Assembly (NCBI GenBank): GCA_013368325.1
Contig: JAACJK010000001.1
Location: 2,232,001-2,296,000 of the forward strand
Direction of reading: 5' to 3'
Source of the DNA: Ephemerocybe angulata
Taxonomy: Eukaryota; Basidiomycota; Agaricomycetes; Agaricales; Psathyrellaceae
DNA: 64,000 nt
The stretch's first letter is position 1. Each line of letters begins with the position of its first letter. Positions 36,601 to 45,263 of this stretch are shown here, in pieces. The notes under the pieces are model-generated. The model saw nothing but the letters and a program-made list of their open reading frames with translations. It was not told the origin of the DNA and ran no database searches. Position numbers and translations under genes: made by a program.

Positions 36601-39600
36601 GCAGACAGCGCCTCGAGACCCGTGAGAACCGGCGGCTCGGACTTAGCCAGAATGGATGTGTCGTCGTCGACGACATCATGGTAAGTGTACTCTGAACGCG
36701 CCCGCACAGTGCCAGGCGCATCATTAGAATACATACGGGACAAGCTATCGGCGAGAACATTCTCAGAACCCGGGATATATTCCACGGTAAAGTCAAATGG
36801 ACTGATTTTCTCAATCCACCGGGCCTGACGAGGAGACAAGTTCTTCTGATTCAATAAATGAATGAGACCCTTATGGTCGGTCACCCACTTGAACTTACAC
36901 CCCTGCAGAATGTCAGCGTGGCGCAGCATAGTCTCGACGCCACCGAGCATCTCAATCTCATGCGTGGGGTAATTCCTCTGTGCGCTATTTAACTTCGCCG
37001 AGTAGAATGCGGCGACCTTCGCCGTCTTCCAGTCAGGACCCTGAGACACCACGCCAGCAATGCCCGTGGCGCACCCATCAGTGACAAGCCAAATCGGTGG
37101 TGCGCCCTCCGAATAGTCGAGTGGGACCCGACGGTGATCACGCGCGGCCTGGACTAGGCGCTTAATATCCTCAAAGGCGCGCTGCTCCGTATAACCCCAA
37201 CGGAACGGGACAGCGTCGCCAGTGATCGCCGTCAGAATACCCATGGGTACGCGTACTCCAGGTACGTCGTCAGCCAGATAGCCGACTGAGCCCAAAAATC
37301 CCCTGAGCAGGTCACGATTGGTGGGGGTTTTCCAGGCGACTACAGTGTCAACCTTAGCGGGATCCATGCGAATACCGTCGTCATCGACGATCCGTCCAAG
37401 GATATCCAATTCCCGGGCCAGAAGGCGAATTTTATCAATCCCCAGATATAGTTGTTCACGGCGCAGGACCTCGAAGATCTTCCGCACATGTTCAATGTGC
37501 TCTTCCAGAGTATCAGAATAAACGACGATGTCATCGAGGTAAATGTCCATAAAATGGCCGATATATGGGGAGAAGATGTGATTCATTAGGGCCTGGTATG
37601 TAGCCGGCGCGTTGCAGTCGCCTTGTTGGAACACCAGACTAACCATGTTGCCGTCTGGGGTCGTCATAGCAGTGCGCTCGACATGCTCGGGCACGACACG
37701 AATCTGTTCATATGCAGCTTTCATGTCTAAGCTGGAACGAAACGGCTTACGTGCAAGGCGGCGCAAAATACCCTCCATATCGGGCAACGGCGACGTGAGC
37801 TTAACGGTATTTTTATTTCGCTCACGAAGGTCGACGACAGTGCGCAGCTCCAGCTGATCGCGCTTGGGCTTGGGTATAAGCAGCATGGGCGAGGTGTTCC
37901 GGGCAGACGTGAGTACCCAGCGCTTGGACTTGAGATATTTATTCTTTTTCTCAGTCCACTGCGCGCGAAATGGTTCTGGGCATCGTGACGCCCGCCACGG
38001 ATACACCTTGGTCTCATCTATGAGAGGTATGGTGTGGTTGATGGCCCTCAACGGTGGCAGAGGTGTCTCGTCGACATCCTTGCACAGCGGCTTCGCTTCC
38101 TCAAGTAGCATTGCGCGCGCCCGGTCAATATCAATCTGACCGACGTCAATCGCGCTTACAACGCGGCGCGTTTCGGGGCCAGCCTTAATGGGCAAAGATT
38201 CACTGGAGCCTACAACTACACGGGCAGGATTAAGTCCGACGCACACTTGGTGCTGATGCAAGAAAGGTGTACCCAGGATGAGATCATAGCCGGAGACGTT
38301 AATCACGTCGAACTCCCGGTCCTCTGAAATATCCTGATATTCAAACTTCACCTTAGTGCGCAAGGAGATCGTCGAACCGGAGCCCTGTACAGCGAGCTGA
38401 AGAGGTATAGGTTTCTCTAATCTATCGCCCTTAAGTTTGAGCTGGTCTGCGAGAGTGGACGAGATAAAATCGCCGAGCGAACCGCTATCAAGCAGAGCGC
38501 GGGCAGGATGTCCATTAACTCTAACTACGACAATGACTGGCTTAGGTACGACGCGTACAGCTTTTTTCAACGACGCCGCAGTCCTCTGAACCGCCGGGTA
38601 CGAGTCCCGGGGCACTTGGACTCCACAGAGATGGATATTGCCAAGGTCATTTCGTTCTAGCTCAGACTCAGGTGAGAAACAATCCTCATATTCACTGATG
38701 GAGATGTCACTCACAATCAGTTCTTGCTCGCACCACCCTCGATGAGTGGCCGACTGCATTTCGGGACCGCGTGATACCTGGTTCGGATTCCAGTGAAGCT
38801 CGGTGACGTCGTTCACTTGCGGGAACCGATAGAGACGAGACTCGAGTTCAAACGAGTACCAGTCTACCAAGTCAAGCCGGGGATCACGCACACGGGCTAC
38901 CGAAAGATAAGAGGTGAGCTCTAGATGCCGATCGAGGATCACAAAGTGGCGAAGGGACGTACTTGTTGAGTCAAGTTCCACGCCAAATCGGGCCACCTTT
39001 GCATTGATAGGCACGCCGGCATCAGCGGCGAACGGGGCACCACTGGCTAGAATATCCTCCAGACGACGCTCCATGCATCTGCCCATGGAAGTCTCGCCAA
39101 CAAATCGACCAATTGCCCACTGCGCGATTGCGTGGGACTCATCGGTGATGCCTCGTTCACGGCAGCAGCGCCGGGCATACCACATAGCGGGGTTGAATCG
39201 GGGGTCATGCAAGAGATCCTCAGGTAAGAAGTGAGACTTCTCAGTTAGCGTGTCGCAAATCTCATACACGCCGCCATTCTGAGGGAGTCGGTAAGCGATG
39301 AATCGATGGCGTATGCGCTTGCGTGCATCACTCGACATCTCCCGCAGCGGCTTCTCACCCGGATAGGGCACTCCCCTGGTCAACACCAATTGAAGTGTCT
39401 CAGCGTAGACATCTCCCAAGTGACGCGAGTCTCGATTCCCATCGCAACAACCACGGGCACATCCCAGATAATCGTTGACTGGCTCCGAAATTTCATCGGG
39501 CATGGAATCATGAGTGGTATCGCTGACATCATCGGGCGCTAAGTCCACGCTCCGAGCGTCGTCAAAGCGCTCGGGAAATCCCGTCTCATCAGGGAGCTCG

Positions 39601-40433
39601 CACATCTCGTACCCTCGCTTCTTGTTGACTACAAGGGCGTACCAGCCCGCGAGGTTAAAGAGGGGGTTTGAGATGTCGTGGGACGGGATCAGCACGCGGC
39701 GGTCTCGCGCTGCATCGCTGATGCAATAGAAATTGTGACCATACTTCTGCACAATGAAGCGGTCCTCTGGGTCAATGTCTGAGTCAACGGGAGATGGATA
39801 AAGTGTGCGAATTCCGTCACGAAGATGGCACTCGGCGACTATGGAGATTGGGTCACCCATAGTGCGCTCATATGCGCGTTTGATAGGCCGATTGAGCTGA
39901 CGCGCCCTCCGTTCTGCAAACCAATGAGCAGGACGGAAGTTGGGGTCGTGCAGCATGTACACGGGCAACACAGAGGTAGCACCGGTGACGGAATCCTCCA
40001 AAAGGTAATCATCAATGCTCACACGGTGTACCGAGAACCGGTATTTAACACGATCCCACTCGCGAATGTAGCGAGGATCACCGGGGTACGGCTGCGATGA
40101 ATTAAGAATATTCGTCGCGACCATCTCGTACTGGTGGCCCAGCTGCTTGCGCGGTCGGCTATACTGCGAATAATTGGCCCAATCGTCCAAATCGTACGGA
40201 GGTCCATCACCAAGTCCCTGCTCTTGTTGGCACATGAGCCTGAAGTGATTATACTTCTTGGTTCGGGCGTCGTCGCGGCACGCACGCGAGTACTCATCAT
40301 CTGGCTCAGAGTCAGACTCCGAATCCCAATCAAACTTCATACCGATGGCATGAACACCATACGGCATGTCCTCCAGTACAGATCCCTCATTCTCAGATGT
40401 CTCCTCCGGGATATCAATATTATGATTAGACAT
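33603..40433 (-). CDS. pol: Pol polyprotein, 2276 aa
   Basis: ATG at 40433; one open frame to 33603. Residues about 1-620 form an unusual N-terminal extension with four degenerate modules. The aspartic protease has LLDSGS (DSG at 649-651). Reverse transcriptase: LDMKAAYEQI, then YLDD at 965-968. RNase H: TDG at 1118-1120 and TDHKGL at 1185. Integrase zinc finger: His1438/His1443 and Cys1470/Cys1473. Integrase core: Asp1506, Asp1570 and Glu1606, the last two with 35 residues between. A degenerate chromodomain lies at about 1805-1845. About 400 further residues follow, ending in a Lys/Arg-rich tail. The frame is -1 relative to gag and overlaps it by 97 bp; expression could use frameshifting or the ATG. 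Confidence 0.95.
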   Translation of the reverse strand: MSNHNIDIPEETSENEGSVLEDMPYGVHAIGMKFDWDSESDSEPDDEYSRACRDDARTKKYNHFRLMCQQEQGLGDGPPYDLDDWANYSQYSRPRKQLGHQYEMVATNILNSSQPYPGDPRYIREWDRVKYRFSVHRVSIDDYLLEDSVTGATSVLPVYMLHDPNFRPAHWFAERRARQLNRPIKRAYERTMGDPISIVAECHLRDGIRTLYPSPVDSDIDPEDRFIVQKYGHNFYCISDAARDRRVLIPSHDISNPLFNLAGWYALVVNKKRGYEMCELPDETGFPERFDDARSVDLAPDDVSDTTHDSMPDEISEPVNDYLGCARGCCDGNRDSRHLGDVYAETLQLVLTRGVPYPGEKPLREMSSDARKRIRHRFIAYRLPQNGGVYEICDTLTEKSHFLPEDLLHDPRFNPAMWYARRCCRERGITDESHAIAQWAIGRFVGETSMGRCMERRLEDILASGAPFAADAGVPINAKVARFGVELDSTSTSLRHFVILDRHLELTSYLSVARVRDPRLDLVDWYSFELESRLYRFPQVNDVTELHWNPNQVSRGPEMQSATHRGWCEQELIVSDISISEYEDCFSPESELERNDLGNIHLCGVQVPRDSYPAVQRTAASLKKAVRVVPKPVIVVVRVNGHPARALLDSGSLGDFISSTLADQLKLKGDRLEKPIPLQLAVQGSGSTISLRTKVKFEYQDISEDREFDVINVSGYDLILGTPFLHQHQVCVGLNPARVVVGSSESLPIKAGPETRRVVSAIDVGQIDIDRARAMLLEEAKPLCKDVDETPLPPLRAINHTIPLIDETKVYPWRASRCPEPFRAQWTEKKNKYLKSKRWVLTSARNTSPMLLIPKPKRDQLELRTVVDLRERNKNTVKLTSPLPDMEGILRRLARKPFRSSLDMKAAYEQIRVVPEHVERTAMTTPDGNMVSLVFQQGDCNAPATYQALMNHIFSPYIGHFMDIYLDDIVVYSDTLEEHIEHVRKIFEVLRREQLYLGIDKIRLLARELDILGRIVDDDGIRMDPAKVDTVVAWKTPTNRDLLRGFLGSVGYLADDVPGVRVPMGILTAITGDAVPFRWGYTEQRAFEDIKRLVQAARDHRRVPLDYSEGAPPIWLVTDGCATGIAGVVSQGPDWKTAKVAAFYSAKLNSAQRNYPTHEIEMLGGVETMLRHADILQGCKFKWVTDHKGLIHLLNQKNLSPRQARWIEKISPFDFTVEYIPGSENVLADSLSRMYSNDAPGTVRARSEYTYHDVVDDDTSILAKSEPPVLTGLEALSAVVGGRVTRSRTRAAAAAQAVETSRANSGASLAEPMVGEETLESSREPEGGTATEPEQTGSTKLTIRIPARSKRNPAPDTNTSLVDVVRCAEGIDLCEGLKGKYAEDKVFKAIIENPRDFKNFEVDEGLVYLKENGNRTLCIPRVLIGGRSAREIVIDEAHSLLAHLGASKTLEYLRDHVWWKEMVSDTKSFCETCNTCRRSKPTNHKPYGLLNPLPVPTRPWESIGVDFVGPLPKSSNRNGTYDSITVVICLLTGMVHLIPSHTTHTASELAELMFEEIYKHHGVPRNIISDRDVLFTSTFWKKLHSLLGTKLRMSSAYHPQTDGSTERANRTVTQMLRQCIDARQTNWVQKLPGVEFAINSARSESTGHAPFFLNYGHMPRAMIWNSAPKEEFPAVRNFALTKKLALMAAHDSILSARVKQTREANRHRQVAPFEENDLVYISTKNITFPKGLARKLVPKFIGPYKITRDFKNHSFKVELPAELKARGVHDVFHASLLRIHKPNNDRLFPGRLDSQIVPFGPQDTPETEWAVDTIISHSGTGSDALFEVKWRAGDVTWLPYHQLREVQALQNYLEALGVSNITKLPSGKGTLPRDDPEISLASVIFVDEHGQYFNDEPTFGDVPHFMPDSYSKLDGSVLSSLKFTKNRPAPTPARPSTYWARYPFEPHPTATKYPPFASSGFVRISRDLVGLHAPGWNRSVCKPWIVPSALVQLWCKADGMLRGGTIPEAYPVAYEEAHSFWNELHPATRVYDHPNGEDQIREHAPDAHYFAYVDADGKIQTPGLPMNINLFNFDQDVLFSPANLPARSTANQAPSSTAATPRDQYSRASIEDNLWTTAALAGSMGIRALLDPSATTPIPIPVPAAAPASTAAMPNFQPAHTTLPPLRYVDQGDHSVKRTYQSSSRANYTRHHQHKNPYKPKNPVERRKITKSKPRNKRAGSTTNLNDASLTSDVPLQDRISAAPKVAHYKQDRPKYSRGDTPVSIPGDVDEEMGPG

Positions 40434-42753
40434 CCCGGGGGCTTCCCATTAGAAGACTTCACCGTATTAGCGCGGGGACAGTTGCGCACGAAGTGACCGG
40501 TCTCTTCACAAATGAAGCATTTGCCGGCGGCGCGCAACTCGGCTTCCTTCTCTGGGGTGTGCTTTCGCTTAAGCTGAGAATTAGATGATCCACGAGATCT
40601 GTTGGAGGGTGCGCGACTGTTGCGATTAGAGTTCTGATTGAAGGGACGCGAGTGATTGCCAGTGCGGCTACCAGAGGGAGCGGCGGAGGGGGCGCGAGAC
40701 TGGCTGCGGCGTCTATCACGCCCGGCGTCATTGCTGGCTCGCGATGATCCGCCGTTGCCATTGCCGCCGTGGCTGCGATAGCCTTGAGAGTGACTGCCAT
40801 TTTGAGTATCACTCTGAGTGCGAGAGGATTGGTTCCCGGATCGAGAGTGGTGAGATTGATGCACGCGGTTAGCCGACGCCTCGGCCAACTCAATAATGCG
40901 CGCGCCCTCCACAACCTCGTCCCATGTGGACTTCTCGGGGTGCAGCCTATCCATCCATAACGCGGATTGCATGGAAGGCTTGAAGCCCTCAAATAGATGG
41001 ACAACTCGGTCGACTTCGTCATAATTTCCCAAGAGATTATACTGCTCCTCCATGGCATGAACATAGTCATTGACCGACCGATTGCCCTGCTGCATGGAGT
41101 CAATCTTACGGCGAACGCCGAGTCGGAAATCAGGTGGGAAAATGTAATTGAACATTTCTTCAAAGACCTCAGCGAGAGTCCACTGCTCGGGGTTACTAGA
41201 GACGCGCTGCTCGTAGAAGTCCGCGGCGCGTCCATCCAGGAAGTTAGAAATGAGAGGGACATGGAATTCTTGAGGCACGCGGCCCATCGTAAGGTACATG
41301 TGACAAGCGCGAATAAAGCGCGTAAATTCTCTGGTATTCTGAGCTCCAGAATATTTCTGAGGCTCAGTGGGGCGAATTATCATGCGCTTGGGAGACTTGG
41401 TGCGCGAGCGATGACGCTTGCGACGCCCATCATGCCCGCGGTAATGACCACGCGGGGAGTATCTTCCTCCATGATAACTGGATCCAGCGTCAGAGTCGGA
41501 TGATCCGGGATCACTTGGGTCACCGCCTGGTCCGTTGCGCAGCATGTGTTCGGGGTGAACACGAGCATATCGACGACCTGATGGGGAACGAGGTACGCGA
41601 TTGGGTGGCTGCTTGCTCAGCCCGCGCAGCGCATTGCCCAGATAGCTGTTAGGGGCAATCTGAGTAACGGGACGCACGTCAGCATTGCGCTCCTGGCGCC
41701 TGACGCCATGTGCAGGAGGCGTGGGCTCGTGGGTCTGAGACGCAGGGGTACGCCGGTTACCGGGCTTGAGCTGATTTGGCAGGAGGTTATCGATGGAAAA
41801 CGCGGGGTTCTCAGGAGGTGGAGACTCAGAGATATCACGATAATCACGAGTGTGACGACGCTTTCGGCGGTTACGTCTTTTCTTGGGAGACTCTGGCTCT
41901 GAATCCGAAATGGTACCAAGAGAGGGCATGTCAGGCGAAGCCGGTGCGACGGCCTCGCGATTCTGATTGTACTGTTCAAGGGCAGCGCGCTGGAGGTCAA
42001 CATTTACTTCATCCTCATTGAGATCAACACCACCCCAGTTACGGGGGTCCACAGCCTTGCCCTTGGGCTGAGAGGGTCCGACGCCGCGACTGGATTCGTC
42101 GCTTGATGAAACGTCGGCCGCCTGATGGTTCACAGCATGGCTGGCTGCGATTGCATCATTTCGCCTGGCTAAGCGATGGCGGTCCTCCTCCGGGACCTGT
42201 TGTTCAGCGTGGCGTACGGTCTCGATCTGAGACGGGGTAAGCTGGATCGCGTGGATGGGAATGCGAGGGCCACGATTGGGGGAAGGGATCTCAGAGGTGT
42301 CAAAGCTGCGCGCTCGGCGACGACGCGAGACGGTCACCCAAGGACCGCCGTCGTCTGCAGCATCAGGTTGGGGGGTAAAATGATTATCATTAAAACTACC
42401 TCCAGACTGCTCTGCGCCCGTCTGGGTATTACCAGCCCGACTCTCTGCGACATCGGACTGGGCTACACTACCGGAGAAGGGGAACTGGGGGGTATCATCC
42501 CTATTACCTTCAGGAGCGCGCACAAGGGGCTCAGCGGGGGAAGGTGGACGAGGGGCCCCAACCTCGCTGAACAAGCGAGTCGGGGCCAGACCGGCGGTCG
42601 CGTTATCGACCTGACCGACGGTCGTGGGGCAGCAGCAGTGGTATTCGCTCCAGCAGGGGTAGCGAAGCTGTCCTCGTCGCGCAATGCGACCGACGCAGGC
42701 ACAGCACGAGCACGAGCTCGGGTTACGGGTGGGGTCCTAGTCACAAAAGCCAT
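40337..42753 (-). CDS. gag: Gag protein, with an apparent N-terminal frameshift
   Basis: ATG at 42753 lies in a good context (AACCATGG) and starts MAFVTRTPP. This frame and the main gag frame (open from upstream of 42574 to 40337) meet at a run of four Cs on the coding strand (plus-strand G run 42626-42629). One missing base there would explain the break; the main frame has no ATG nearby. The centre is disordered and Arg/Ser-rich. A retrotransposon Gag domain follows (around QKYSGAQNTREFTRFI and NDYVHAMEEQYNLL), then an Arg/Ser-rich linker and one zinc knuckle, CFICEETGHFVRNC (CX2CX4HX4C). Confidence 0.85.
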
Positions 42754-42914
42754 GGTTAGCTGATTCTAGGATGTAGGAGAGGGGTAGTCGCCGGGTGCTG
42801 GTCGCTTTCGGGTGGCCAAACCGTCTGTCGTCCGAGTCGCCTGGCGAAGGTGTACGAGAGAGAGAGTAGAGAGAGAGTTAGAGAGTTGAGAGCTTTTTGT
42901 TGCGTTCAAAAAAA

Positions 42915-43118
42915 TGTGACAGAAGACTCCGTCGTGGACGGTGAGTTCTGGCACACGCACGAGAATCAACAGAACGGGTTAAAGCAGTGAAGATTCTGAG
43001 TATCTACTTATCGCAGTACATCAGTATATATACTAGTGATGTCCAAACAAAGCACAAACAAAGTCGGCACGAGGGCTGCCGACGGGATCATGAGGAAAGC
43101 GAACTCTAATTCGTTACA
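42915..43118 (-). repeat. 5' LTR, 204 bp
   Basis: It reads as identical to 33256-33459. Downstream in the transcript (below 42915) is a T-run followed by GAACGC. I see no TGG-start primer site for initiator Met tRNA, so the priming tRNA or self-priming mode is unknown. Confidence 0.95.
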
Positions 43119-43123
43119 TTGTC
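43119..43123. repeat. target-site duplication, right (ttgtc)
   Basis: This is an exact copy of 33251-33255, directly after the LTR end. Confidence 0.9.
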
Positions 43124-43462
43124 GCAGCTCCGAACATCTCATTGCGAGTGAAACCTTGTCCGCTATCCGAGATCAACGAATTTGAGGGTTGGAAAAGGGG
43201 TTCAGGAGCGGTGGCAGAAAGCAGAACAAAGAGAAGTGGTTGCGCTCCTCCGATTCGGAGCTCGGTCTTCAAACTTCAAGAACTGAGCTACAAAGGAACC
43301 TTGATAAGAGCCTCGACCGACACACGTTTCATCAAAGAAATCACTGCCTTCTACCCTTTCTAAGCTGACCATTGAGAAGATCGACATTGATCGTTGAAAG
43401 CGATACGACGGTGGGCCGTGACACATGCAACTCATCTTGGCCTGCTGGTGTCCAGTGTCCAA
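43124..43462 (-). pseudogene. possible 5' part of the gene cut by the retrotransposon
   Basis: Joining 43124 (minus strand) to one copy of the target duplication and 33250 gives a frame that continues into the open frame at 33255-32839. Further upstream an open stretch (from about 43462, MDTGHQQAKMSC) may hold the start and one intron. The exact exons are not resolved. Confidence 0.3.
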
Positions 43463-43827
43463 TCGTTCGCATTCTCCTGACGGACGTGACTAGCGTTTTG
43501 CAACCCTCGTTATACTTTAGCTGGTGACCGGTGACCAGTCTCAAGCTTCAAGCTTCAAGAATGATAGGACCTTCTGATCGATCGCCTTTCATTTGGCGCA
43601 TGCCACTAGTTGTGACACGGATATGTAGTATGGTTGGGATGGAAAGATTTCTTTCTGCTTTGCTCCATCCTTTGAGTATACGGAAGGGTCCATCGGTAAC
43701 CGTGCCGAGTACTACCGTGGTACATCGTGCCTTTGTCGAAGTTTTTTCGACTGGGAGAGAGATATATTGGAAAGAGATTTCGCTTTCCCATCCACCAACG
43801 TCGCACCTCCCCAGCCCACCAACTCCA
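43463..43827. other. intergenic / 5' flank
   Basis: This is an upstream flank of the gene at 43828. An in-frame ATG at 43561 would add 89 residues, but the added sequence looks like untranslated leader. Confidence 0.35.
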
Positions 43828-44826
43828 ATGCCTCACTCGACCTCCAAACCGACTGTGATTTCGCTCCATATTGTGAAAGATGCCGCGCTTGCCGCATTAT
43901 CAAGCGCTGTCCAGCTTGCAATCGACTTGCTCTTCTTGGTTACACTCACAGCGCTCTTCATCACTCTCCCGGTCCTCTTTTCTCCCATGTCCATAGAGGG
44001 CTCTGAATCACACGACCACGACACGCCGATCCGGGAATTCCAGCCCCTAGTAGAGGAGGCTTCAATGGAATGGGGAGAGGCGAGCGCAGGTGCCACTCGC
44101 CAGCTCCTCCCGGAATCACCGCCACTTGTCGCACATCCTTCCTCTCCACCAGCTTTCAATTTGCTTGGACATATTCGCGAGGAGAGAGACGATGTCGAAC
44201 CAGCCGGAGGAAGTAAAGGGGACGGAGAGGAGATGGAGAAGGATGATGTGGATTATTTGGAGCTGCCGCGGCTGCTCTGCATCTCTAGGAACCCTCGTGA
44301 ACCGGAACAGCTTTCTACAGGGTTGGAGGACGAAGGTGATAATGTCCGGGATGAGGGAAGGGGAGAGGGCGCACTTGAAGAGCAGGGTTCAGCTACGGAT
44401 GGGGAGTACGCACTCGGAGGGCAAGGTTCAGCTACGGATGGGCAGGTCGCATTTGAAGAGGAGGGTTGGGCCACAAATGGAGAGGACATAGTTAGGGAGC
44501 TGGGTTCATCGAAGGATAGTGAGGGCGCATTAGTCGAACATGACCAAAACGACATGGAGCAGGGTCGCCTTACCTTGCTATCCTGGAGTCAGGAGAAGAG
44601 GGCGGTTTGCGAGGTGGAGGATAGCCACCAGGACGGCGAAGGCTCGGGATGCGCTCCGCACCACTCCAATACCTCGGACTCGGGTGGAGAAGCCTGTACA
44701 TTTGTTGTGAAGCAACATGGTTGGGAGATAGAGATCGATAGCCTCATGGACTACGAACTGCAGGCCAGTCGAAGCTCTGATGGTAAGGCCGGGTACGAGC
44801 TGTCAGACGAGGTAGAAATGCAGTGA
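43828..44826 (+). CDS. single-pass membrane protein with acidic C-terminal repeats, 332 aa
   Basis: Single exon. I chose the ATG at 43828 (MPHSTSKPT) because a hydrophobic segment of about 25 residues (AIDLLFLVTLTALFITLPVLF) follows shortly after. The rest, about 280 residues, is acidic and Gly/Ser-rich. It includes about four imperfect 12-residue repeats around EQGSATDGEYA. No enzyme motif is visible. It is probably anchored by its N-terminus with a long acidic tail; the role is unknown. Confidence 0.55.
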   Translation: MPHSTSKPTVISLHIVKDAALAALSSAVQLAIDLLFLVTLTALFITLPVLFSPMSIEGSESHDHDTPIREFQPLVEEASMEWGEASAGATRQLLPESPPLVAHPSSPPAFNLLGHIREERDDVEPAGGSKGDGEEMEKDDVDYLELPRLLCISRNPREPEQLSTGLEDEGDNVRDEGRGEGALEEQGSATDGEYALGGQGSATDGQVAFEEEGWATNGEDIVRELGSSKDSEGALVEHDQNDMEQGRLTLLSWSQEKRAVCEVEDSHQDGEGSGCAPHHSNTSDSGGEACTFVVKQHGWEIEIDSLMDYELQASRSSDGKAGYELSDEVEMQ

Positions 44827-45263
44827 CCGGAAGAACCAGTGAGGCCTGTATCGTCACTGTATGATAGTCGAATGGTAGTTAGGAGACAGTATATCGGGTT
44901 TAGTTTCCTCATCATACCATACACTTTGATAACCACGGAAACCTCTTCGCTATAGGATATTTGTGCTTCAAATGTGTTCCGTTCGGAGAGAAGGTGAGGG
45001 TTGCGATCTGATCGACGATGACGGGCGGCACCCCTGGACCTGCTTAAGAGTTCTCAGGGATCTCCGCTTCTTTCGGACGACTGGTAACGGAGACACTTTG
45101 AGAGGTTGATTAAGATTACAATATGGCACTAATATCCTTACAGCGCGCCGGAATCCCATCTGAGAGCCGAACGGTGAACTGAGAGCGCCAACTTGAATCT
45201 ACTGGGGTCAATGATCATGTTTTCGCGCTCTACAGTAATGATTTTAGGGGTGACGCGGTGACG
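44827..45263. other. intergenic, no supported gene
   Basis: Flank between the membrane protein gene and the methyltransferase gene; only one short unsupported minus-strand open frame. Confidence 0.4.

Larger units (their letters stand above)
33256..43118 (-). mobile_element. complete Ty3/Gypsy LTR retrotransposon (chromovirus type), 9863 bp
   Basis: Two 204-bp LTRs flank gag and pol on the minus strand, inside a 5-bp target duplication. Pol order is protease, reverse transcriptase, RNase H, integrase and a degenerate chromodomain, which is the Ty3/Gypsy order. By eye the two LTRs have no differences, so the insertion is recent. Pol is open over its whole length; gag has one apparent frameshift near its start. 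The element is longer than many fungal chromoviruses because Pol has both N- and C-terminal extensions. Confidence 0.95.

Noticed and set aside
34235..39729. Plus-strand open frames opposite pol
   Set aside because: They are short, lack domains, and lie opposite a 2276-codon frame with clear retroviral-type motifs.
42891..42914. Primer binding site for initiator Met tRNA
   Set aside because: The stretch after the 5' LTR starts with a T run and GAACGC and not with TGGTA or a similar start. A self-priming match to the LTR start was also not found.
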